Source: JBGPYM01 sp041493205
Lineage (GTDB): Bacteria; Bacteroidota; Ignavibacteria; UBA10030; UBA6906
DNA length: 13,657 bases
NCBI GenBank assembly: GCA_041493205.1
Contig: JBGPYM010000062.1
Coordinates: 1-13,657, forward strand
Direction: 5' to 3'
Shown: piece by piece, positions 1 to 6,204 of the stretch
Numbering within the stretch: the stretch's first letter is position 1
How the letters are laid out: every line of letters begins with the position of its first letter
The notes under the pieces: model-generated
What the model saw: only the letters and a program-made list of their open reading frames with translations
Databases searched by the model: none
Told to the model about the DNA's origin: nothing
Made by a program: the position numbers and the translations under genes

Positions 1-312
1 AGTGACGTTGATTGCGGACTGATCGCTCATGCGGGAGACCTGGACGTCGAAGTGCTGAAGGTACGAGCCGTCGTCGCCCATCGGCTTCAGCCCGAGAGAC
101 TTGAAATGAGCGGCGATGTAGTCCGCCGCTTTCTTTTCCCCCGGATAGGAAGTCTCGCGCCCCTGCAGCTCATCGGAACTCAGATACGTCAGATAGGCCT
201 TCAGGTCGTCCGCCCGTATGGCGTCGAATCCGGGCTGTGCATCCTTCTCGACAGCGGGCGTCTGCGCCTCCATGGTGGCACAGGACAGAAGGACCAGCAG
301 TGCATACTTCAT
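1..312 (-). CDS. M28-family metallopeptidase, N-terminal part (3' end outside window)
   Basis: Only the first 104 residues lie in the window. The start ATG at 312-310 follows a strong AGGGAGGAAG-type ribosome site. Residues 1-17 form a short signal sequence; LLSC at 8-11 could be a lipobox, or cleavage could fall near MEAQ. Residues 36-78 (AYLTYLSSDELQGRETSYPG, then AADYIAAHFKSLGLKP) match the N-terminal lead-in of secreted M28 aminopeptidases, where an SxxxxGR..G..G motif precedes the zinc-binding catalytic domain. The catalytic His, Asp and Glu ligands would lie beyond the left edge, so activity cannot be judged. The expected role is removal of N-terminal amino acids from peptides in the periplasm or outside the cell. 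It starts 15 nt after the stop of the monoheme cytochrome gene and is probably co-transcribed with it. An S9 peptidase heads the same gene run. Confidence 0.75.
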   Translation of the reverse strand, partial: MKYALLVLLSCATMEAQTPAVEKDAQPGFDAIRADDLKAYLTYLSSDELQGRETSYPGEKKAADYIAAHFKSLGLKPMGDDGSYLQHFDVQVSRMSDQSAINVT

Positions 313-327
313 CGTACTTCCTCCCTG

Positions 328-948
328 TCAATGTTTAGCCGCGTGCCCCGCGAAATCCACGCCATATGCTGTTTCGATCGCCGCAGGATCGTCGCCGACG
401 CTTACCGTATCCTCCGGGGGAATCTTGTGATACACGGGAGTAAGGTGCCGCAGATACGTCACCACGGCATGGCGGTCTTCCATCGTCCAGTTGGAATAGG
501 CAGCCCAGGGCATATCGCGGTAATGCGCAACACGGGCTTCCGGAAGAAGGCCGGACTGGAGGACGCGCACAACCTCATCGTTCGACCGCCGGCCCAGTCC
601 CGTGGACGTCTCCGGGGTAAGGTTTCTCGTCACGAAGGACCCGTAGCCTCGGAATGCGGTTTTATTCCCGCCTGCAAGGTACTCATCCCATCGCGGTCCC
701 TCGTCGCCCAGAGGCGTGTGGCACCCGCTGCAGTCAGAAACCGTGACAATGTATTTTCCCCGTTCAGCGAGGGCACGTTCGACGGGATCCTTGATGCCAT
801 CGAGCGAGGGGCCCGCCGCTGCGTCCTGCCTGGTGAATTCTTCGGGCGGGGTCAGCGTAAACGGCGGGATAAAGTAGAGGAATCCCAGGAACGCCAGGAC
901 AAAGAGCGACCCGAGGACGATGGCAATCCACTTGAGTGCTTTTTTCAT
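328..948 (-). CDS. Membrane-anchored monoheme cytochrome c
   Basis: A 206-residue protein. Residues 5-27 are an uncleaved-looking hydrophobic segment that would anchor it in the inner membrane with the heme domain in the periplasm. One heme-attachment motif, CSGCH, lies at 73-77, and the likely distal ligand is Met146 in YRDMPW. The pattern ERGKYIV...C-x-x-CH..P...NLTP...TGLG...MPW...L.AvvtYLRhL.PV.hKIP is that of cytochrome c domains found with dehydrogenases and oxidases. It closely resembles the third domain of the triheme cytochrome encoded immediately upstream, so the two probably arose by duplication. The start overlaps the stop of that gene as ATGA (945-948), and AAAGGAGGTG precedes it, indicating translational coupling. 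The expected role is electron transfer with its partner. The electron donor and acceptor cannot be told from the sequence. Confidence 0.88.
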   Translation of the reverse strand: MKKALKWIAIVLGSLFVLAFLGFLYFIPPFTLTPPEEFTRQDAAAGPSLDGIKDPVERALAERGKYIVTVSDCSGCHTPLGDEGPRWDEYLAGGNKTAFRGYGSFVTRNLTPETSTGLGRRSNDEVVRVLQSGLLPEARVAHYRDMPWAAYSNWTMEDRHAVVTYLRHLTPVYHKIPPEDTVSVGDDPAAIETAYGVDFAGHAAKH

Positions 949-2294
949 GGACGCACCTCCTTTCTTGCAGATGCGGCAGGGCCGTCATTCAGCGACACGC
1001 TTTGTCCGTGCGTCGCGCCGGCATTGCCCGGATACACGTGTATCGGGATATCCTTCTTCAGGATAAGGGCCTGAAATTTTCCCCACATGTAGGAGAAGAT
1101 GTTGGGCGATTTCGGGTCGGGAATTTTGTTGACCACCGGGGGGAGTGTCCGGAGATATGCGATAATCGCGTTAAGATCATCCTCCTTCAGAAGGGCAAAT
1201 GCCGGCCAGGGCATCGGATAGGGGATCATCCGGGAGCCGTTCCGGCGGATTCCCTTCGTCAGGAACGTCTTAATTTGCGCATCAGTCCAATTCCCGAGTC
1301 CCGTTTCCTTGTCGGACGTGAGGTTGTACGACACCACATCATCGAACGGGTAGAGATTCCACCGTTGCCCTCCGGCGAGCCACATCTCCTCGATCACGCT
1401 TCCGTCCTCACGAACCGGCGAGTGGCAGAAGCCGCAGCCCAGCGTATTCACGAGGTATTTACCCCGCTCTGCGGGGCGTTCTTTTGCGCTCGCGTCCAGG
1501 TGGGCAAAAAAGTTCTTGAGTTCCAGCTCGTTCATCGCCCAGACAGGTTTCCTGCCTATCGACGCCACGTAGTTTGCCAGGTTCCACATGTCGCGATCGC
1601 TCGCGGAGCCGACATACGAAGGCATGGGGGACCCGTCGATGCCCGTACGGAAGCGCAGGTAGATGTCCTTTGGCGTTGCGCCGCCCCTGAATGTCCACGG
1701 CTCTGTCAGCCGGGTTGCCTGGATGTCGTGACCCCAGTCGTCCTGAAAGGGGCCGGCAATCGCGTCCTTCCCCTCGCCGTCCGTGCCGTGACAACTCGCG
1801 CACTGAAGTGTTTCAAAAACCTTCTTCCCCGCCGCAATGCTCGCAGGTGAAGCGGCCACAGGAGGACCGGGTTTCACCGCGTGCGGCTTTTCATTGCTGA
1901 AGCGGGGGGAAAATGACTTCACATAGTCCAGCACCGCCGTCAGCGAATCCCCCCGGAGAAAAGGCTTCCACCCGGGCATCGCCGTGCTGTGGAGTCCGTT
2001 TTCAACCGACGTGCGGAGGTCTTCGTCCGTGGGGATGCTCCCTGATTCCGTAGAGCGGAATTTGAATTTCCCGGAGGTAAAATCGCGCGGCCGCGGGCTC
2101 AGGTACGCCGCCGCCGGACCGTTCCCCTTCCCTTCCCTGCCGTGGCACTGGATACATTTTGCTTCGTAGAGTGTTTTGCCGAGCGGCTGATCGGGCGGTG
2201 CGGCGATGGCGTGGTGCGCCGCTCCGCTCCCGATGATGAGTGATGCGCCCGCGACAGACAGGCGCCGGACAAGGGTCTTGATCCCCTGGTGCAT
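945..2294 (-). CDS. Periplasmic triheme cytochrome c
   Basis: A 449-residue protein with a signal peptide (about residues 1-32, cleavage after AIA) and three cytochrome c domains. Heme motifs are CIQCH at 47-51, CASCH at 165-169 and CGFCH at 287-291. Likely distal methionines are Met106 (AMPGW), Met224 (SPMPSY) and Met361 (YPMPW). Domains 1 and 2 look like small class I (CccA/cbb3-type) cytochromes; domain 3 resembles the monoheme cytochrome encoded next. I chose the ATG at 2294 over an in-frame TTG at 2312 because AAAGGAGA sits directly upstream and the signal peptide then starts cleanly. The gene begins 33 nt after the S9 peptidase stop and overlaps the next gene by 4 nt. The likely role is a periplasmic electron-transfer chain between a dehydrogenase or quinol and an acceptor. 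Triheme proteins of this layout are known as dehydrogenase subunits, but no catalytic subunit is in the window. Confidence 0.88.
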   Translation of the reverse strand: MHQGIKTLVRRLSVAGASLIIGSGAAHHAIAAPPDQPLGKTLYEAKCIQCHGREGKGNGPAAAYLSPRPRDFTSGKFKFRSTESGSIPTDEDLRTSVENGLHSTAMPGWKPFLRGDSLTAVLDYVKSFSPRFSNEKPHAVKPGPPVAASPASIAAGKKVFETLQCASCHGTDGEGKDAIAGPFQDDWGHDIQATRLTEPWTFRGGATPKDIYLRFRTGIDGSPMPSYVGSASDRDMWNLANYVASIGRKPVWAMNELELKNFFAHLDASAKERPAERGKYLVNTLGCGFCHSPVREDGSVIEEMWLAGGQRWNLYPFDDVVSYNLTSDKETGLGNWTDAQIKTFLTKGIRRNGSRMIPYPMPWPAFALLKEDDLNAIIAYLRTLPPVVNKIPDPKSPNIFSYMWGKFQALILKKDIPIHVYPGNAGATHGQSVSLNDGPAASARKEVRP

Positions 2295-2298
2295 GCAG

Positions 2299-2306
2299 TC
2301 TCCTTT
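2299..2306 (-). promoter_or_regulatory. Shine-Dalgarno site fixing the triheme cytochrome start
   Basis: The minus strand reads AAAGGAGA, then CTGC, then ATG at 2294. It places the start six codons inside the longest open frame, whose first codon is a TTG lacking such a site. Confidence 0.75.
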
Positions 2307-2327
2307 CGTCAAGTGTGAAACCGTGGA

Positions 2328-4241
2328 CTACTTCCGTGGAGCACCGGATCCCTTCAGATATTTGTTCAGAAACTGGAGGATGCCTCCGTACCCTTTGATT
2401 TCATTTTCCTTCTTCATGAACCCGTGCCCCTCGTCGGGGAAGACTACATATTCCACGGGAACATTGTTGGCCTTCATCGCCGCGACGATTTCATCCGATT
2501 CAACCTTCAGCACGCGCGGGTCGTTCGCCCCCTGGAGCACCATCACGGGATCCCTGATGTTCTTCGCATGAAACAGGGGCGATATCGAATAGAGGCGGAC
2601 GGAATCCTGCGAAAAAGGATCTCCCATTTCCGCGTAGAGCGCTTTCCGAAACGATTCCCAGTAGGGGGGAATTGACTTGAGCGTGCGGAGCCAGTTGGTC
2701 ACTCCGAAGATATCGACGCCTGCCTTGAATTCGCCGGGCTGAGACGTCATCGCAGCCATGGTCATGAAACCGCCATAGGATCCGCCGATGATTCCTATCC
2801 AGTCTCCGTCGACATACCCGAGCGATTGCAGGTATTTCTTCCCGTACACGCAATCCTTGAGATCCCGGTCGCCGTGGTCGCGATCGTCCATTTTGTAAAA
2901 GGTTTTCCCGTACCCGCTGCTCCCACGGTTGTTCACCGCCAGAATCGCGTACCCGTTGTTGACCAGGCACTGGATCAGGGCAAAGTAGCCGACCCTCGTT
3001 TGACCTCCCGGGCCGCCGTGGACCCAGACGAGCCCAGGCACTTTCCGGTCGTCCGAGGCGATGACGGGTTTGTATAGGATGGCCGGGATTTCGAGACTGT
3101 CAAACGATCTGAACCGCACGACCTGCGCAGCGGAAAGGTCCTCAGGGTTGATTTCAGGATTCAGCGTGTTCGTCAGCTTCTTCAGTTCTCCGGTCGCAAA
3201 GGTGTACGCGTAGAGGTTGACGGGTGCTTTGGAGGTCCCGACCCAGAGTCGCATGATCGCCTCGTTCGGGGACACAGAAACGCTCGTGACATCCCCGTCC
3301 GGGATCTGAGGCACAGGGACGTCCTTGCCGGTCGCAAGATCGACGACCTTCAGTTGATTTTTGCCGTCGGCGTTGACGGCGATGACCCGGTATTTCTCAT
3401 GCTCGGAGTCGTAGCTGTACATGACGTCCCAGTTGGTCTCGTAGACCGTCGATTTCGTTCCGCTTTTCAGATCATATTGCACGAGATACTGAAACTCTTT
3501 TCCGAAGTCTGTTACATAAAGAAGTGTTTTGCCGTCCTTCGTGAAGTCCGACACCGAGTACGTTGCCGGTGCGGAAGAATCCGAAATCTCCTTCATCGTC
3601 TTCCGGGCCACGTCAAAGAGATAGAGATGGTTCTCGCTTGTCGTTATGTTCTGCCTGAGCGCAAGCGTCTTTTCGTCCCACGAAATCCCCTCGATGTCAT
3701 ATCCCGTATCGTTCCGGTACACCATGGCCGACTTCCACGGAGACGTGTTCATCCTGTAGAGGTCAAAGAACTTCGGGTCACGCTTGTTGGACACATAGAA
3801 AAAGGCCTTCTTGTCGAGCGACCAGCCGCCGAAGATTGCCTTTTCTTTCGGATCGGGCGTCAGATCCCTGTCAGCCCCTTCCTTTGGATGGAGATAGATG
3901 TGGTTGATCTCGTTTCCCCCTTTATCGGCAGAATAGAGAATTTCCCCGGTCGAGGGAACATAGTCTACCGCAAAAAAAGACTCGACAGTTGAACGGGTGA
4001 CCTGATGCTGTTGCCCGTCGGCGACCGAGATTTCAAACACGTTAAAAATCCCCGTTTCGTCGCTGTTCACCAGGAGCCGGTGTTCATCGGGAGAGAACAA
4101 CCCTCCTCCGATCTGCTTGTTCTTATAGAACTGTTCGATCGTGTACTGTTTGACGTCCTTCCTCACCTCCTGTTTTTTTGTGCAGGCGGGTAGCAGAAGG
4201 GAAAGGGCGAGCACAGCCACAACGGGGGCGATCGGCTTCAT
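2328..4241 (-). CDS. S9-family prolyl oligopeptidase-type serine peptidase, lipoprotein
   Basis: A 637-residue protein. Residues 1-20 form a lipoprotein signal ending in a lipobox LLPAC (Cys20), so it should be lipid-anchored outside the cytoplasm. Residues of about 35-365 form a beta-propeller with repeated blade motifs such as FSPDEHRLLV, WSLDKKAFFYVSNKRD and ISWDEKTLAL. The C-terminal alpha/beta-hydrolase domain holds GLVWVHGGPGGQ (oxyanion region), nucleophile Ser488 in GGSYGG, Asp574 in GANDPRV and His606 in DEGHGF, a complete triad. TNWLRTLKSIPPYWE is typical of S9 dipeptidyl or acylaminoacyl peptidases. It should cleave short peptides in the periplasm or at the cell surface. The ATG at 4241 is preferred over an open frame reaching 4358 because it gives the lipoprotein signal and has AAGGAGAA upstream. 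It probably heads the operon continuing through both cytochromes to the M28 gene. Confidence 0.92.
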   Translation of the reverse strand: MKPIAPVVAVLALSLLLPACTKKQEVRKDVKQYTIEQFYKNKQIGGGLFSPDEHRLLVNSDETGIFNVFEISVADGQQHQVTRSTVESFFAVDYVPSTGEILYSADKGGNEINHIYLHPKEGADRDLTPDPKEKAIFGGWSLDKKAFFYVSNKRDPKFFDLYRMNTSPWKSAMVYRNDTGYDIEGISWDEKTLALRQNITTSENHLYLFDVARKTMKEISDSSAPATYSVSDFTKDGKTLLYVTDFGKEFQYLVQYDLKSGTKSTVYETNWDVMYSYDSEHEKYRVIAVNADGKNQLKVVDLATGKDVPVPQIPDGDVTSVSVSPNEAIMRLWVGTSKAPVNLYAYTFATGELKKLTNTLNPEINPEDLSAAQVVRFRSFDSLEIPAILYKPVIASDDRKVPGLVWVHGGPGGQTRVGYFALIQCLVNNGYAILAVNNRGSSGYGKTFYKMDDRDHGDRDLKDCVYGKKYLQSLGYVDGDWIGIIGGSYGGFMTMAAMTSQPGEFKAGVDIFGVTNWLRTLKSIPPYWESFRKALYAEMGDPFSQDSVRLYSISPLFHAKNIRDPVMVLQGANDPRVLKVESDEIVAAMKANNVPVEYVVFPDEGHGFMKKENEIKGYGGILQFLNKYLKGSGAPRK

Positions 4242-4245
4242 ATCG

Positions 4246-4253
4246 TTCTCCTT
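4246..4253 (-). promoter_or_regulatory. Shine-Dalgarno site fixing the S9 peptidase start
   Basis: The minus strand reads AAGGAGAA, then CGAT, then ATG at 4241. It selects this methionine, directly before the lipoprotein signal, over upstream in-frame codons that would put 39 unrelated residues ahead of the signal. Confidence 0.75.
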
Positions 4254-4354
4254 GGTTGACCGGACGGTGCGCTGAATGTACACATCAGGAGTGACACTTG
4301 GAAGCAAAAAGAACTTCTCATTGAGGCGTTTCTGCTGATATTCAGCCCCCGCAA

Positions 4355-4501
4355 TCATTCACGAAAATCTGCGCGGGAAAACCGGCTCCGTCCGGCGTTC
4401 ACCACGCTGGCGAGGCGCTCGAGGCGCTCGACCTGATTTTCCGCAGTTGCGCAGAATGGGATCAAGAGGAAAGAGAGAGAAATCGTTAGCAGAATTCGCA
4501 T
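4355..4501 (-). CDS. Short secreted-peptide ORF or gene remnant (48 aa)
   Basis: From ATG at 4501 the frame encodes 48 residues. The first 21 are a textbook signal peptide (MRILLTISLSFLLIPFCATA), followed by ENQVERLERLASVVNAG and a basic C-terminus, then a stop. The ERLERL part comes from a perfect 9-bp tandem duplication. No strong Shine-Dalgarno is visible: the bases upstream are TGCCCGCACCGGCT. It sits between the hairpin repeats and the S9 peptidase gene, in the same direction as the latter. It could be a genuine small exported peptide, or the 5' stub of a larger secreted protein whose body was lost. I recognise no family. Confidence 0.3.
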   Translation of the reverse strand: MRILLTISLSFLLIPFCATAENQVERLERLASVVNAGRSRFSRADFRE

Positions 4502-4533
4502 AGCCGGTGCGGGCAGAGGTAGTATATCCGCAG

Positions 4534-4579
4534 GAAGAGCCACGGGCGGGGACGCCCGTGCCACTACGGAGTTCAGATG
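4534..4579. repeat. Hairpin repeat, copy 1 (46 bp)
   Basis: First of two direct 46-bp copies 61 bp apart. Its centre is an inverted repeat, CACGGGC at 4542-4548 pairing with GCCCGTG at 4555-4561, around a six-base loop GGGGAC. It is flanked by GAAGAGC on the left and CCACTACGGAG on the right. It matches copy 2 at 38 of 46 positions. It resembles REP-like intergenic palindromes. No T-tract follows on either strand, so a simple terminator is unlikely. Confidence 0.7.
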
Positions 4580-4594
4580 AGATATTGACTCAAC

Positions 4595-4640
4595 GAAGAG
4601 CCACCGACAGGGACGTCGGTGCTACTACGGAGTGCAAATG
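4595..4640. repeat. Hairpin repeat, copy 2 (46 bp)
   Basis: Second copy. CACCGAC at 4603-4609 pairs with GTCGGTG at 4616-4622 around the loop AGGGAC. Relative to copy 1, two stem base pairs differ and both changes are matched by the complementary change in the other arm (G-C to C-G and G-C to A-T), so the stem is intact in both copies. The flanks GAAGAGCCAC and ACTACGGAG are conserved. It ends 79 bp before the start codon of the plus-strand gene. Confidence 0.7.
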
Positions 4641-4719
4641 TAGTGCGCGGGGTGGTGTGAAACAAGTCGGGGATCTTTCGTATATTCAGCCTGGCAACGG
4701 AGCACAACCAAGGACATCC

Positions 4720-5262
4720 ATGCACGACTCATTATTTCAACCAGGCGGCACACTTGAATGGCGCCAACCCGGATCGGCGAAAGAGGGGTATGTCCTTACG
4801 GCGGGGAACGAGGAGGTGGCACGCCTCTCGGTCAACGGCTGGCGGGTATCATCGGCGCGCGCGACGAGCGCATTCGGGAACTGGATATTCAAGAAGGAAG
4901 GGTTCTGGCATCCGCAGTACCTGATACGGGAAGAAGCGACAGAGATCGATGTCGCGGAGTTCTTTCCCAAATGGCACTGGTCCAGCGGCAGGATACAGTT
5001 CGTCAATGGGAAGGAATTCACCTGGAAAGCTGAGGGCTTTTTTTCCAGACAGTACAGCATGCGCGATCAGGCCGGGACTGAGGTGTTCCGGCTCCGGGAA
5101 GGGCTGGGCACATCGTTCTGGAAGGATCTCTTCAAACAGCAGGGGCGGATCGAGGTCGGGAAGGCATCCGTCGACCCGAAGATCATGTCCGTCCTGTCGC
5201 TGGTGGCGTGGCACCTCGTGCTGGTGCTGCGCCAGCAACGGGCTGCTGCCTCGGCCGGGTGA
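4720..5262 (+). CDS. Conserved tubby/LURP-one-like protein of unknown function
   Basis: The only convincing plus-strand gene, 180 residues. The ATG at 4720 follows CCAAGGACATCC, a good ribosome site, whereas the same frame open back to 4507 runs through the hairpin repeats and is unlikely to be translated. The protein is made of short alternating strands rich in W, F and R: YVLTAGNEEVARLSV, GWRVSSARATSAFGNWIFKK, GFWHPQYLIRE, FFPKWHWSSGRIQFVNGKEFTWKAEGFFSRQYSMRDQAGTEVFRLRE in several blades. This recalls a bacterial family with a tubby C-terminal/LURP-one-type beta-barrel fold. It ends with a hydrophobic segment (about residues 157-171, KIMSVLSLVAWHLVLVL) and an Ala-rich tail, also usual in that family as I recall it. 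There is no signal peptide, so a cytoplasmic or membrane-associated role is likely; the function is unknown. The fold is inferred from pattern only. The 3' end overlaps the convergent methyltransferase gene by 80 bp. Confidence 0.75.
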   Translation: MHDSLFQPGGTLEWRQPGSAKEGYVLTAGNEEVARLSVNGWRVSSARATSAFGNWIFKKEGFWHPQYLIREEATEIDVAEFFPKWHWSSGRIQFVNGKEFTWKAEGFFSRQYSMRDQAGTEVFRLREGLGTSFWKDLFKQQGRIEVGKASVDPKIMSVLSLVAWHLVLVLRQQRAAASAG

Positions 5263-6100
5263 CAAGGGCAAGCCGTTTTGTCTCGCCGGTGACACGGGCG
5301 CTCACGCACGGAATGAGCCAGGCAGCGTAGGTTACGGGCCCCCGGGCGCATGCAATCATCTCGTCAAACCGCGCACGGACATCGTCGGGGGGGATGCCGG
5401 CATTACTGCTGATCCACTCCACGAACCCGTCGCGCCAGTGGATGAAAATCTCCGCAAGAAGCTCCCGGTCCACGCGCAACGTGTCGATGCAAAGATAGTC
5501 GAGAGCGATCTCCGCGCACCCCATCGACGCGAGCAGGGTTGGCATCGTTCTTCCCTGCATGATATTCCCTCCCGCCGTGCGCCCGGCGCGGACGCCATGG
5601 ATATGGAAAAACTGGTCCAGTGCGGGCGAGCCCGGGTGGAAAAAGAGCATTCCGTAGTCTTCCGCCAGGTAATACAGCCAACCTCCCGGCTTGACGACGC
5701 GTATCATCTCCCTGATCACGCCGGGAGGATCGGGGATGGCGTGCAGCATGTGCCTGCAGAGGGCGGTGTCGAACCGGCTCTCCGGGTACCGCAACGCGAG
5801 CGCGTCGCCCTGCTCGAACGTAACTCCCTCCGATGATGCAGCCCGTGCGCGCGCATGGCGCAGATGCGACTCCGAAAGGTCAACGCCTGTAACGCTTCGC
5901 GGCGCAAACTCCTTTGCCACCCTGAGCGAAATCTCCCCCGTCCCGCAGCCGACATCCAGGACGTCGAGCCCCTGCCGTGCAAAGACGCGAGCGATCACCG
6001 GCTTCTCCTGCGGCCAGATTGCCCGTGCCTGGGCATCGAGCGTACGGACCATCGCATCGTTTTCCATCGGTTCCTGAAACCCGTACGACTCTCCGGCCAT
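5183..6100 (-). CDS. SAM-dependent class I methyltransferase
   Basis: A 305-residue protein starting at an ATG preceded by AGGAGA. Residues 45-85 contain SAM-binding motif I, VLDVGCGTGE (47-56), and the acidic ribose-binding position in VTGVDLSESHL. FEQGDALALRYPESRFD (95-111) is motif II/III-like, and RHMLHAIPDP plus MIRVVKPGGWLYYLAED complete the UbiE/Methyltransf_11 core. The C-terminal half (about 150-275) is probably a substrate lid; the substrate cannot be predicted. The last 25 or so residues are Pro/Ala/Arg-rich and low in complexity, and are encoded antisense to the hydrophobic C-terminus of the convergent gene, so they look like a read-through extension past the usual domain end. The gene lies 104 nt downstream of the GxGYxYP gene on the same strand. 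It could be the last cistron of the sugar operon or have its own promoter. Confidence 0.88.
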   Translation of the reverse strand: MAGESYGFQEPMENDAMVRTLDAQARAIWPQEKPVIARVFARQGLDVLDVGCGTGEISLRVAKEFAPRSVTGVDLSESHLRHARARAASSEGVTFEQGDALALRYPESRFDTALCRHMLHAIPDPPGVIREMIRVVKPGGWLYYLAEDYGMLFFHPGSPALDQFFHIHGVRAGRTAGGNIMQGRTMPTLLASMGCAEIALDYLCIDTLRVDRELLAEIFIHWRDGFVEWISSNAGIPPDDVRARFDEMIACARGPVTYAAWLIPCVSARVTGETKRLALVTRPRQQPVAGAAPARGATPPATGRT

Positions 6101-6204
6101 GCTTCTCTCCTGTGATGCGGGCGGATCGTGAGGCCCCCAAAGGCGGCCCCGATTTCACTTCATCGTACAACGGGGCTGCCCCGGAATCCACCGATAAATG
6201 GACT
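6101..6204. other. Spacer between GxGYxYP and methyltransferase genes
   Basis: A 104-bp non-coding gap, the longest in the right-hand gene run. It holds a short GC palindrome CGGGGCTGCCCCG (6171-6183) without a T-tract and the duplicated hexamer GGCCCC. It might be a weak transcription stop or an attenuating hairpin, or nothing; no promoter is obvious. Confidence 0.35.

Larger units (their letters stand above)
4242..4719. other. Gene-poor divergent region between S9 peptidase and plus-strand gene
   Basis: This 478-bp stretch separates the divergently transcribed S9 peptidase gene (minus) and the tubby-like gene (plus), so both promoters should lie here. It contains a possible 48-codon secreted ORF on the minus strand (4355-4501), a perfect 9-bp tandem duplication GAGGCGCTC near 4412-4429, and two 46-bp hairpin repeats (4534-4579 and 4595-4640). 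A TATATT at 4681-4686 is a weak candidate -10 box for the plus-strand gene, but no convincing -35 lies at the right distance. I see no clear promoter for the S9 gene. Confidence 0.6.

Noticed and set aside
936..1850. A 304-codon plus-strand open frame across the triheme cytochrome gene
   Set aside because: Basic, low-complexity product without motifs; the minus strand carries three CxxCH heme motifs with matching distal methionines.
4507..4719. N-terminal extension of the plus-strand gene back to 4507
   Set aside because: It would translate through both hairpin repeats and has no family-like residues; the ATG at 4720 has a good ribosome site and begins the recognisable protein.
6171..6183. 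GC palindrome CGGGGCTGCCCCG as an intrinsic terminator
   Set aside because: Very short loop and no T-tract on either strand, so it does not fit a standard terminator.
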